A model generated the notes under the pieces. The model had not been told where the DNA came from. It saw nothing but the letters and a program-made list of their open reading frames with translations, and searched no databases. Below are positions 33,436-43,739 of a stretch of 64,000 nucleotides of DNA, piece by piece (the stretch's first letter is position 1; each line of letters opens with the position of its first letter). A program made the position numbers and the translations under genes. Source of the DNA: Letharia columbiana (lineage: Eukaryota > Ascomycota > Lecanoromycetes > Lecanorales > Parmeliaceae); the NCBI RefSeq assembly GCF_014066305.1, contig NW_023501084.1, positions 186,001 through 250,000 on the forward strand, in the 5' to 3' direction.

Positions 33436-36400
33436 ATGTCAAGCAATTCTATCCCTCGGCCCAGCCAGGGTGCTCCGCCTCTGATGGTGCTCGCATCTTG
33501 GTTAGAGACCTCGCACCATCGAGATGACAGGGTTGTCTCGTAGGTTGGCATTCTCAGACTGAGCATATAGTAGCTGACGAGGCAACAAACAGATTTCCAG
33601 CAAACACTTCAGAAGCCATCAAACAGACTCGGCCCCCTGGAGGAGAGTATAACATGCAGGAGGTACAAGCGATTGTGCTCGCACTTGAGTGCCGTGACTC
33701 GACATTTTGCGAGCGCCTAGACTCACTTAGCCTTACTATCTTGTGCAGCATCTTCGTATACTCGCAGGTATGCCTTGCACAGCAACGAGGTCTCTGCCTG
33801 CTTGCGGTAAGTTTGTCGACAACCTGTGATCCAACGGTCACTCACTACGTACAGAAAGCTCTGCATCAGGATCAGCACGACTCCGTACATCAGGCAGCCC
33901 ACAAGCAGGGGAAGAAAATGGCAGTGGGACAAGCTGCCTTGACCCTACTTATCAAAGGCTTCCTGAAGCATGATGCCTCCGACAAGCTTCGAAGATGGGT
34001 AGGCATTACTCGTCGCCCTGATGCACTCCAGCTGATCTTCTTACCAGCTTGGGATACTTGCTTTGGAACTTCTCAAAGACTGCCCCGAAAATACAGAGAA
34101 GCTGCAGTCGGATTCACCTGAAGAGCAACACTGGTGAGCTGTGATTCGAGCGGACCTTCTTAACAATATATCTGACGTACCGTTCTAGGCAATTTCTCGG
34201 CGAGGTCATCGAACACGAAAGCTGCCAAGTCTTGAAACTTCTTGCGGGCTCGATGATCCGCGAGATGTTGAGCTCTGGCGTGTCGCCGGATGCCTTTTGG
34301 CCGAGTGGGACTGTGTATTCTAACTTTCCCAAAAGCCAGCATCACAACAGTCAATGGGTCACATCGTTTGAAGAATTCGTCGATGAATTGCTGCTGAAGA
34401 AGATTTTAACGCAGGAGTAAGCTACTGCCTCTACAATCTCCCCATTTGGGCTAACAACTCGTGCAGGGTTTCGAGCGTAATGTTCGCTCAAGCTGTCTAT
34501 GTCGGAGACCGGAAATGGGACCTCGAAGAAGCGGCAGACATACTAGTCACCCTCTCCGAAGAGCTCAACATAATCGTGCCAGCAAACGACGCTCAACCGG
34601 CAGTTTACATCGACGTGCCACTCGACTCTATAATAGATGTCTTCTTTGAGGAAGCATTCGTCACAGACTCACCAAACCCTACTTTTGGACTGATCATACA
34701 GTTGATGGGTGGAGGCGCAACCAACTGCATCCTCAACGCCAGTACGCACGCCGAACGCCATGTGGCACTTGCGTTCGCTTCAGAAAAGGATGCAGACACA
34801 CTCAGGAGATTGCTCATGCCAACGAACGTTCGGACGAACGCGTTTCCGCCACATAGCCAATCAGGGGCAATTGACGTCTCGGAGCCGATTCTATCAGACG
34901 ACGAACTTGCTTCGCCTGGTCGTGCATTAAGCAACAGTCAAATCTTAATGAGAACCGCTTCCCTAGCCAGTGCCATCATTCCTCATAGAATTCCAGTGAA
35001 CACGATCGATCGGTCAAAGCTTGAGCGTGTCTACACCTCTCAGCGTACTTCTACCGAGCCTCAAGAAGAGTCGTCAAGTTCGGTGGCAGAGCATGATGAA
35101 GATCTTCAAACGGTCGATCATGGTATGGAGATGGGGGCAGAGGGGTTTGGCGTTTCACAGAATGATGGTTTGGTACAGCAGGCCATTGAAGGCATCGACG
35201 TCTCTCAAACTGACGAAACTGACGGTTTGAGCAACGAAGAAAGTCAACACCGAAATATCCAAGCTCGTATTCTCGAAAACGCTTCGTCCAGCGCTCGGGT
35301 CCGTTACTCTCAAGCTCATAGTAACAGGACGCAAGAACCCATGAGACCTTTCGATCAAACTCCAGACACTAGACTGCCAAGGTCGTCACGACGCCATACG
35401 GGCTTCAGCTCAATTCAGAATGCCCCAGAGTCTCGCGCACAACTCCCTCAACAGGTAGTCTCGTCCGCCGTTAAGCTAGTCGAGAACGAATATGGCCGAA
35501 AAGGTCGGGATGGAGAGCATGATAATCTTTATGATACCAGTCCAAAAGTCCAAAACGGTCACCGAAGGTCTCCAAGAATTATTGCACGAGAAAATACCCC
35601 CCAAAAGCATGCTAGTCCAAAAGTCAAAGACGGTCAGCGAAGGTCTCCAAGAATTGTTGCACGAGACAATACCCCCCAAAACTGGAACGGCAACTCGAAC
35701 TGATCGCTCAGCAAGCAATTGCCAAGACAGCTTCACCCACCAAGCTGAGTAGACAGCTTCGTAATGTCGACGGAGTCGTGGCGTCGCGTACGGAACGGAC
35801 GGCAGATGAAGACCTCGCCGCCTCGACGAAGAACGGTGTTGGTGATGTCAAGGCTAGCACGAATAGAAAGAAAATCAAAGCACCCGTTCTGGCGAAGACA
35901 AGGACTGTAATGGAAGAGTCGACAAAGCCTACAAAAAACTTCGCACAAAGCAAGGGGAAAGCAAACGCTACCGAGAAGCCCCCGAAGGCTTCTTTTGATA
36001 ATCACGATGTAGCGCCATCACCTACACGCGCAGACTCCACCATCAAGTCCTCTAGAAACAAGATAAAGGCGACGACTGCTCAGCTAGAGGCCACAAGGGT
36101 GGCGTGCAACGATCAAAAGCAAGCGACGCCCGTGCTAACAAAAGCTGCCACTACCACTTCATCCATAGGCCCTGCACCACGATTAAAGAGAACTCATGAG
36201 AAGAAACCCAAAATGAACAGTTCAAATCACGACTTATCTACCAACAGTCCGAGTGGCAGGAACGTTGATGAGCATAATGATGCTATCTGGGACGTTAACC
36301 TAGCACATAGCGAGGAAAGACCTCAAATTCTGAGGCAATCACGCCAACCGGCGAAAACAGCAAAGAAGCAAGAGGTTCGCGTACCGAAGACCAAGAAAAA

Positions 36401-39400
36401 CAAGGCTCAAACTCAGCTACATTCCGATAAGGCAAAAGCAGACAAGGCAACCAAAGCCCAGACCCAAGCCCCAATAGCTCGTGTCGTGAAAGCGAAGCCT
36501 GCACCAGCTGCATTGTCTCAGCCACGGACCCGGCGCGTTGCAGCTATCAAGGCAAATAGAAAAATTCAGGGCCTCGACGAATCTGACGAAATCGTGGACG
36601 ACGAGGAAATCGTACCGACGCTTGCACGCAGCAAGCGACAAGGATCTTCAGATGCAGCAAAAGCGCCTAGAAATCATAAGATCGGAGACGGCAGAGACGA
36701 CCGAACAACATCCGGCGGGAAGCTTCCTACCGCACATATTCTAGAAAGAGATTCCATTCCGGATAGCGTCAGTCCTGACTCTTTAGACGAGCAAATACCA
36801 GACTCAGTATCAGACCCAAAGGCTGATAGCAGCCCAGAGCAGATTGATCTCGTCAGAGACGCGCCCGCGGAAGCTTCACGAGCTGCTCCTGGTGATACGA
36901 GGGACAATTTGCAAAAGGAGAAACAGACTAGCGCTGCCGAGACTTCGATGATACTACCACACGCAGGACTCGGCGACCACTCAAATCAGCGAAACTCTAC
37001 TTCCGTGGAAGAAATTGTCGAAGTGAGCGAAGCCAGCGCTAACTTAGTAATAGACAATATTCCGCAGCAACATGAATCTGTCACCGAGACCGATCCAGCT
37101 CCCGCTCGTCCTCAACAAGATAACCATGTCAAGCAAGGGCATGATGATCTCGACGCTACAAAACCGGCGAACCCTGGGGACCAAGACCAAGTTGAACCCG
37201 TACTGCCCTACAAGGATGATGTGTCACTCGAAGTTAATTCAAAATCGGACAACATTGAGAGAAAAGTCGCTCCCCCCTCAAGCCTCATCAGCCCCACCAG
37301 CCCCAATAGCTGTCGAATCTCAACAGAGAAGGACTTCGCCGCGGTTGGCTGAAGCAGCCCAAAAACATTTACCCGAGTCCACTGCCACGAGACGTGACCC
37401 CTTTGGTTCGAAGTTGAATGCTTCGATGCCAGAGTCGAAAGATATCAACGCCAAGGTCAAGAGCAGAGAGGATTTAGGTGATGCAAACGTCGAGAGTAAG
37501 GGGCCAAGCACTCCCAAATCAGCAGAGCTAGTAAGATCTTTGCGAGAGCCCAAAGCGAGAGCGTTTGATAAACTCGGAGTCAAATCGATCGAAGGGGGAA
37601 AACAAGCCCGGAACCCTCAAGAGCACTTGAAGTCCGCCATGCAGGTAGATGGCGAGGGTGAGGACTCACTAATCCAGAGGCTGAAAGCCGGTGGCGAGTC
37701 AAGATCGGCTTCAGGGGTTGAAACCAAAAGAAAATCCGAGCAAGTAGGGGAAACGAGCCACAAGAGAGTCAAAGTTGCGCCTCGGGAGCGACTCGAGGGG
37801 GTCTCAGCAAGAAGGAAACCTGCTTACGACGCAAGAAAGACGCCGCCGCCAGTTGTAAGCAACAGGCCATCAGTGATCGGGTTTTCCACAGCTGGCCCAA
37901 GGAACCAAGGCACTATTTCCACGAAGAAGCTAAAGCCTCCAAAGGATGTTGGAACTGGCGGACCCGTTGCAGTGGAGTTGCGTATGCACGATGTTCTCAA
38001 TCCCACGATCAATCAGGGGGAAGCAGGCTTCGCTCCAGTACAAGAGGCACTTGAAATACTTCCAGAAGATGTCCAACATGAACTCAAAGACGCAGGAGAT
38101 GCTCAAAAGGAAGCCCGCGGTTCAATTCAGCGGATACAGGCCGAGCATCTCAAAAATGGCAACGCGCTTGCGACTCGTGAGGCAAGTACACAAAAGCATC
38201 GAGCCCAAAAGCGCAGACTCGCGCCCGTCGATGACCCTGCAGCGTGGGAGCATGAGCAACTTTCCAAGCGTCAAAAGCGAGATATGGAAACTCCACCTAC
38301 TGCGCATCATCATCATCCTAGAATGCTCCCTGATCTTAGTCCTGCTATGATTCATGACAGATCTCAACCGCTTGGCTCTCAAAACACAAGAGTCAACGAG
38401 AATGGCAGCCCAATGCCATTCTTTATCACTCGTAATGAGAACATAGCAGCTGAAGAGCAGAATTCAGATGAGGACGAAGGCAACGATGCGCTTGCGGAGG
38501 TTCGGCTTGATGAGCAGATCGTGTTGCAAGACGATAATCCCATGTTACCAGAGCCATTTCTTCCTCTTCGACCTCTTGTCTCAGTCTCTCAGTCAAAGAC
38601 TACGGCGTATCAAAGTCTCTCGAATAATAGCAAACAAGTACCCAGCTCACCTCATGCTCCCTCGGCTTTTGGCACGATGCCACCTCACCACATTTACCAC
38701 GACGGAGAGATGGTGAACGCAGAGACAAGGGAGTCGATCGTACCAGTTAACCTTCAAGATCCTTTCCTTGGTGCCACACAAAACCCCCTGAATCCTTTCA
38801 TGAATGCCCTCCGCAAATCAACCGAAGTTGCAGCTAAGCGTCCCAATCCCGGAGCCAATGACAAAAGAGGATCGGGCAGTGTGGTAATGCGCCCATCCCT
38901 TAATGTGGGTGATGACCCCGACGAAACACTGGTGGAGCCAAAGAAGAGGAAAAAATACAAAAAAGTCCATATATCAGTTAGCTCTTCCAGTACGCAATCG
39001 AGCTCTTCCACACAAGCATCCCAGCCCGATAATTCTTCGGAAGAAGAAAGTGATGGGGAGGCGAGATGGCGAAAAGAACTGGAGCCGCACCAGGGGAATA
39101 TGCTCCAGTGTCTCCTGACGATCTCACATGTAAGCAGTAACTTCTGACATTCCGTTTTGTCTGGTACTAATCCGGGGTTCAGCGTTTGATTCGACATCTG
39201 GTCGACAAAGAGACAGCCGTCGGAGACATAGTCACCGACTTTGCGAGCCGTGGTAATAGTCTAGTCGAAAGCTATGAGAAGGGGCTTCAGGACGAACTTG
39301 ACTCACATAGAGCAAACAATGACCGGAGACATGCGAACTTGGTAAAGACCTTTGAGAAAGCGCAGGCAGACCGGGCGGCGACTTCCAAAGCAGTGGTCAA

Positions 39401-39494
39401 ATCGCATGTTCAAGATATGAAAGCGCAGTGGGAAATACGGCAGCAGGCTCTGATGGGAAAGATGGCCGCAGCAATGGCAGCCTGCGCTGAGTGA
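33436..39494 (+). CDS. Large protein with meiotic-axis-like architecture (SYCP2/Red1-class candidate)
   Basis: Exons 33436-33539, 33593-33767, 33855-33998, 34048-34133, 34189-34416, 34467-39129 and 39183-39494; introns 53, 87, 49, 55, 50 and 53 nt, several with clear branch sites (AGCTGAC, GGCTAAC, TACTAAT). About 1,903 residues. Seen: an all-helical N-terminal domain (residues about 45-240), then a compact beta-rich domain ending in a helix (VTLSEELNIIVP ... VYIDVPLDSIIDVFFE ... FGLIIQLMGGG ... ALAFASEKDADTLRRLL) that looks PH-like, then about 1,400 disordered, Lys/Ser/Pro-rich residues, then a C-terminal coiled coil (LIRHLVDKETAVGDIVTDF to the end). This order (helical repeat, Spt16M/PH-like, disorder, coiled coil) is that of SYCP2-type axis core proteins; that identity is inference. 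Two apparent frameshifts, near 35672-35681 (one base missing) and at the C6 run 37272-37277 (one base extra), cancel each other. Confidence 0.6.
35539..35684 (+). repeat. 75-bp tandem duplication inside the axis-like gene
   Basis: Two near-identical 75-bp units (35539-35613 and 35614-about 35684) encode the basic motif SPKV...RRSPRI.AR.NTP twice. The first frame break of the gene falls at the end of the second unit. Confidence 0.85.
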
Positions 39495-39873
39495 CTTAAG
39501 GATGGGAAAGCGGTAAAGTGGAGGAAGTGATAGTTGAATATCTGCTACTTGCTGCTGCTTTTGTATGACACCACTTTGCAAGACTTTGCATGTGTATCTA
39601 GCAGGTATCATGTTCGCCGTCGATGAAATCTATCCTATCGCAGCAAATGTAGATCATGTAGGGGGTATCTCAGCCATGGAAAATACTTTCAAACCTCCAT
39701 TTTCACATAATCTCTCCCAACAGTTTGGATTTACTATGCCTCGCTGCACGAAAGCGAACAAAGCCATATGTTTTGCCCGAAGTCGTCGATTATCGATCCT
39801 TCCGTAGCCTTTGCCAGAGCGCCAGCAACGCAAGTCGCTGCTCGTGAATGCGTCACACCAACCGCTCTCCTGC
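39495..39873. other. Convergent 3' flanks
   Basis: Spacer between the ends of the axis-like gene (plus) and RRS1 (minus). Nothing else seen. Confidence 0.5.
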
Positions 39874-40615
39874 CTATCCTCCACCACCTGATTTCCTCCC
39901 CTTCCTCTCATTAGCCCTCTGCTTCCTCTCATTCCTCCTAACCTTCTCCACCCTATCCCTCCTCCCCTCCCCCCTCACCGTCTTCCCCGTCCCTTCCCCC
40001 TCCAACCCCCTCTCCTTCTCCCCATCAACCTCCACAATCCACCCCCCTCCCCCTCCTTATTCCGCCCCTTGTACCCCCACTTTGGGCACCCACTCCCCCT
40101 TCCCGGCATCATACTCCCTCCCCCCCTCCCCCCGCTTCCGATCCCTGATCCCCTTCTTCTTGGCGAACCGCTCCCACGTCGTCTCCGCCTTCTTCCCCGG
40201 CAGCGGCTTCTCCCGCGGCAGCGGGAACGTGGCGGGCGGCAGGGCCATCAGGACGCCGCCGCCGCCGCCGCCGGCGGTGACGGTGACGATGGGGCAGGCG
40301 CTCAGGAGCTGGTTGATGAGCGACTGGGCGCAGTCGCGGGCGGTGGCGGCGAGGAGGGGGGGGGGGCGAGGGGGGCAGCGGGGTCGGGTCGTGGCAGAGG
40401 AGGTTGCCGAGGTCGAAGGTTGGGGGGATGGCTTTCGTTACCGTTACGGAGCTGGGGGGCAAGGGGGGTCGGGGTCAGTGAGGTCGGCTGTGAGTTGGGG
40501 ATGGGGAGAAGGTGGGATTTTACGATGGGTCCGGGTGCGAGGCGGCGCTGGGAGCGGAGTTGAGGGCGCTGGTGGACGCGGCTTGTGAGGCTGCCGGCGT
40601 CGAGTCGCCGGGCAT
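39874..40615 (-). CDS. RRS1: Ribosome biogenesis protein Rrs1, frame disturbed
   Basis: Rrs1 partners Rpf2 to load the 5S RNP into pre-60S particles in the nucleolus. Exon 1 40615-40524, intron 40452-40523 (72 nt, GTAAAA...CCCCAG), exon 2 40451-39874; about 222 residues, near the family length. Clear blocks: SVTVTKAIPPTFDLGNLL, ATARDCAQSLINQLLSACP, the proline stretch TFPLPREKPLP, TTWERFAKKKGIRDRKR, EKGEWVPKVGVQGA, WIVEVDGEKERG and a basic tail VRRNERKQRANERKGR. Two faults: the frame shifts at the G11 run 40356-40366 (one base too many), and a TAA at 40057-40059 interrupts the C-terminal part just after VQGAE, in a G-rich stretch where two compensating indels would give the usual Ala-Asn-Lys. 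Since this is an essential gene in yeast, and all faults lie in G runs, sequence error is likely. GC content here is high. Confidence 0.88.
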
Positions 40616-41777
40616 GATGGGAGCTTTTTGGATATATCCCGAAGATGGGTTGGATTTGAGTCGGTTGAGAGATTTGCTCGATATCAAAAGTACTGGCTAT
40701 GGATGGAGTTTTGCAACTTTTTTTCTGCAGAGCCGCTTTTAGCGTATTCAGAAAGAAGGCAATTTCTTGGCGTCTATACTTTACAAGGCCGCGCCCCTAT
40801 CTGATTTTGTATGTAATCAATCTATGTAGACTGAGACTAAGCTATGAATCTAATTCTTCAAATAAAGGAGTAGCGTAGGATTAACACTATCTATTGTGGG
40901 TGGTCTATATTAAATCTATTGTGGGTGGTCTATACAGATGAAATTAGATGGGGGCGCGATCTTGTGTGGACGCCAAGATACAGAATAGAACGAATACTCT
41001 AAGGTACTTTATAGGAAACGGATCGGCTACAGCCCTTTTACGCACCCTTGTCCTCCATTTGTAAACTCGAATCCACCAGACTTCAACGCTGCTTTTGACA
41101 CCCCTTTCACACCATACTAGGCATCGAAATCTCCGCGCACACGTATCAACTACCTTTACACCCTTTATGTTTGCGGAAAGGCTGTGCTTTCGGCTGGAAT
41201 GTTGGTGGTCTATGATATAATCTGAAGTGGGCGGTGAGGTGAGGGAAGGGCGGGATTTATCGAGGTAGTCAAAGGAGGAGGGTGCGGTGGTGGGCGAGAT
41301 GGATATGTTGATCTATGATGTCTGTGTTCTTGGAGGAGTGGAGGGGAGGGCGAGGACCTCGTAGTGATTTTGGGTATAGGTGCTTGGTGGTATGGCTACC
41401 GATAGGAGAGTTGACCGGATGATGGGCATTGGACTTGATTCAAGGCACGACGGCGAAACTTGCTTTGTCAGCCTGTAGCTCGGTCGCCCGCCCCAGCAGC
41501 CGTAACAAGTCGTGGCCTTTTTCGCTATGAAATGTGGGATTGATTGAGAATTGCTTGGAGGGTTAGAGTATGTTTATCATGAAGTGAAGACTCTGCTTTG
41601 CCCCACACTTTATAGCCTGGACGTCGATCTTTTTGTTCTCATTCTCATTCGCGCATTCCTTGCCAGAAGGAGGCCTATCCTTTCATTCTTCATTCAGACG
41701 CAAATACAATACATGCAGACGAACGATAAATAAAAACGAAAATGGGAGGAAAGCGAAAGGAAAAGAGGAAAAGAGGG
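40616..41777. other. Intergenic between RRS1 and the tRNA gene
   Basis: No protein gene seen. Contains the RRS1 promoter and a direct repeat (listed). It ends at the A-rich strand that forms the tRNA terminator. Confidence 0.5.
40890..40934. repeat. Direct repeat of a 20-bp unit, period 25
   Basis: The unit TCTATTGTGGGTGGTCTATA occurs at 40890-40909 and 40915-40934 with a 5-bp spacer. Function unknown. Confidence 0.85.
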
Positions 41778-41788
41778 AAAAAAAAAAA
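41778..41788 (-). terminator. Pol III terminator (T11)
   Basis: Eleven A on the plus strand, read as T11 on the tRNA strand, beginning two bases after the discriminator base. RNA polymerase III stops at such T runs, which supports this locus as a transcribed tRNA gene. Confidence 0.85.
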
Positions 41789-41816
41789 TTGGTCACTACG
41801 AGGGTCGAACTCGCGA

Positions 41817-41870
41817 CTGGTAGACGTTAGACATCGGACGATCAGAGAATCGGAACTCAAATTTACATAC
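41817..41870 (-). other. tRNA intron 3 (variable loop), spliceosomal-looking
   Basis: 54 nt, begins GTATGT, has GTCTAACG as branch site and ends CTACCAG: a near-perfect fungal spliceosomal intron. Precise removal joins CCAAGG to TCGCGAG and restores the normal five-base variable loop. Confidence 0.8.
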
Positions 41871-41879
41871 CCTTGGCGT

Positions 41880-41889
41880 TGACAATTGA
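41880..41889 (-). other. tRNA intron 2, canonical position 37/38
   Basis: Ten nucleotides (TCAATTGTCA; ends ambiguous by one base) one base 3' of the anticodon, the normal place for nuclear tRNA introns removed by the tRNA splicing endonuclease. Confidence 0.8.
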
Positions 41890-41909
41890 TATTAGCACCA
41901 CGCTCTAAC

Positions 41910-41964
41910 CTATCAAGACAAATCAGTAAATTGATCGGTACCAGATTATATTGGTTATAAATAC
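41910..41964 (-). other. tRNA intron 1 (D loop), spliceosomal-looking
   Basis: 55 nt, begins GTATTTATAACC and ends TTGATAG, with a branch-like TTTACTGAT about 15 nt before the end. Cutting exactly at GT and AG joins ...CAGTTG to GTTAGAGC, the standard D-arm sequence. Length equals the mRNA introns of neighbouring genes. Confidence 0.75.
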
Positions 41965-42010
41965 CAACTGAGCTAAGCGACCTGGAATAATTATTTGTGC
42001 TTAATGCAAA

Positions 42011-42020
42011 AGATATATCT
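42011..42020 (-). promoter_or_regulatory. TATA-like element upstream of the tRNA
   Basis: AGATATATCT lies 29-38 bp upstream of the mature tRNA 5' end, where several fungi carry a TATA element that positions TFIIIB. Assignment rests on position and sequence only. Confidence 0.45.
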
Positions 42021-42078
42021 GTATTAGCAAACATCGTGGATTTTTTGAAGTGGTCTGTATATTTTGGCCACCTTCAAC

Positions 42079-43739
42079 ATGATCGCGTCGAAAGTATATC
42101 GAAATTTTGATCTGCTGGAGACTTATCCTGCTTTGGATAATGAGGAAAATGGACTTGACAGCACGCGAATCCGTTCGACTGCGAGCATTTTGATGACCTC
42201 TTCAAAAGATCAAGCGACATCGTCTACAAAGCCTAAGCGTAAGCATTTCCATGAGAATGGGAAGGAACTTTCGAATTGGTTGCCCATGGATTCCCTGGCC
42301 TCAGTGGCGACGAGAAGGAGAGCCCAAAACAAAAGTGGCTTATCCATCGATAGAATTACAAGATACGAGATATTGGTTGGACAGAATTCTCTGAAAAAAA
42401 TCGAGATGGAACAAGTTACGAATACCTCAACACGATTCTACAGCGTCCCGGCACCCCAATGGTCAGGAGTCTTGTCTTAGACACCATTACGGCAGATTTT
42501 ACCAATTGTCTTGAAAGGAGTAAAGGGTCACCCTACGATATTGAAAAGTGAGGTTTTCCATTTATAAATTTTCAGCATTCACTGACACTTCTGTGGAGGC
42601 TCGGTCAAATCCAATCCAACCTCGACTATAATGGCGCCGCAGTATTCATCAGTATCGCTGGAGCAGGAGCCAGAGACGACCCTGCTTTTTTCCGACTGTA
42701 CATTGGTCAAGCTTCGAATCTCCAACGACGAGTCGGACAGCATCATGATCCAACATATAGGAACATCACCCATCATTACAGTATCACATGATTGATCGCT
42801 ATACGAGCAATAGACCGCTGAAAACAGTCTGCTTCGCTCGTATTCCCATACATTTGGGGCTTTCAGATGGTATCTTGGAGCTTATACAGAATATTCAAGA
42901 GAAGCTGGGTACTCTCTTGTTCCCAACGCTACCAGCGAAGACTCTTCATCAATTTGAGATTGAGCCCAAGTTTCCGAACATTCACTGCAATGTTCTATCC
43001 CCTCTACTCCAAAGCCAGGGCAACAGATGGGAAGCGAAATACATTGAGGAAGCTATAACATTTCTTCAGGAGACAGATGATCCCGAGATCTTACAATACT
43101 ATCAGGAACACGCTGGTCAAGATCCACTGAAGACCCTCATGATGGAGCGTGCGCTGGAGAAAAGAGGTGGAGTGGCCCACACCTTTGAGACTTTGCCAGA
43201 ATCGATCAAGAACTACCTATCGCGAAGGGGCTTCACTGATAGGAATGAGGTCGAAGCAATGATCGCGCCCGGCGCGACGCTCGTGCTCTCCATTCTGATG
43301 ATTATGTCAAGTCTCGGCAACGCTACCAGGCAAACACGCATTGAATGACGATGAACACTTCAAGCAATACCGCCTACAGGAGACTTACGAAAATTACGGT
43401 TCTTCTTCAGTGTTGGCACCACTAATGCGTGGCCCGCTCGGTACAGATTCGAAGATCGTTGAGCTCATATGCTCTCAATGCCGCACAGTTCGTAAAAGGA
43501 GCTCAATCCTCAGTATGAGCGCACAACGGGTCGTTTCATCCTGTGGAAATATAGGTGCAACAAATGTGATACAGACAGGCGTACTTCTGTTCCGGTTAAC
43601 CCTCTCATGCGTTACACCTCATCTACAAATCTTAACAATCGGAGGAGACGGGAAGCGAAGTTGGAAGCGAAGGCGAATGAGAGCAGATTTCATGTATAAA
43701 GGAGCCTGGGACGCCTTTATGGAAGCTCTACAAGATTGA
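42079..43739 (+). pseudogene. Decayed GIY-YIG nuclease-like gene with C-terminal zinc ribbon
   Basis: No single frame is open, but consecutive pieces read as one protein. A basic N-terminal part (42079-42400) is followed, after a frame change at the A7 run 42394-42400, by GTSYEYLNTILQRPGTPMV. After a TGA at about 42550 comes a GIY-YIG core (YNGAAVFISIAGAG ... FFRLYIGQASNLQRRVGQHH; Arg present in the expected place), then another frame change near 42785 and a helical region (ITFLQETDDPEILQYY). The end encodes two CxxC pairs in two frames (LICSQCRT and WKYRCNKCDTD), consistent with a zinc ribbon. At least four breaks, mostly not in homopolymers, argue for a pseudogene. Fungal GIY-YIG proteins of this kind are uncharacterised as far as I know. 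Its start lies about 100 bp from the tRNA gene on the opposite strand. Confidence 0.55.

Larger units (their letters stand above)
41790..41982 (-). tRNA. tRNA-Ile(AAU) gene interrupted by three introns
   Basis: Exonic parts, in transcript order: 41982-41965 (GGTCGCTTAGCTCAGTTG), 41909-41890 (GTTAGAGCGTGGTGCTAATA), 41879-41871 (ACGCCAAGG) and 41816-41791 plus discriminator A at 41790. Joined they give a 74-nt tRNA with every stem paired: acceptor GGTCGCT with AGTGACC (one G-U), D stem GCTC/GAGC, anticodon stem TGGTG/CGCCA (one T-G), T stem GCGAG/CTCGT, loop TTCGACC, anticodon AAT. It closely resembles the usual eukaryotic tRNA-Ile(AAU). The gene is broken in the D loop (between G18 and G19, 55 nt), at 37/38 (10 nt) and in the variable loop (54 nt). 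Box A (TAGCTCAGTTGG) stays intact in DNA because intron 1 starts with G, and box B is inside the last exon. A T11 terminator follows and a TATA-like site precedes. A standard tRNA search would probably miss it. Confidence 0.85.

Noticed and set aside
33768..33854. Reading 33654-34121 as one uninterrupted exon
   Set aside because: The 87-nt stretch is in frame but has GTATGC and TACGTACAG splice ends and a branch-like motif, and its translation is unlike the helical flanks; the same ORF later reads into a second intron.
39848..40588. 246-codon plus-strand ORF (Pro-rich, then Gly-rich)
   Set aside because: It runs antisense to RRS1, whose conserved blocks on the minus strand are unmistakable.
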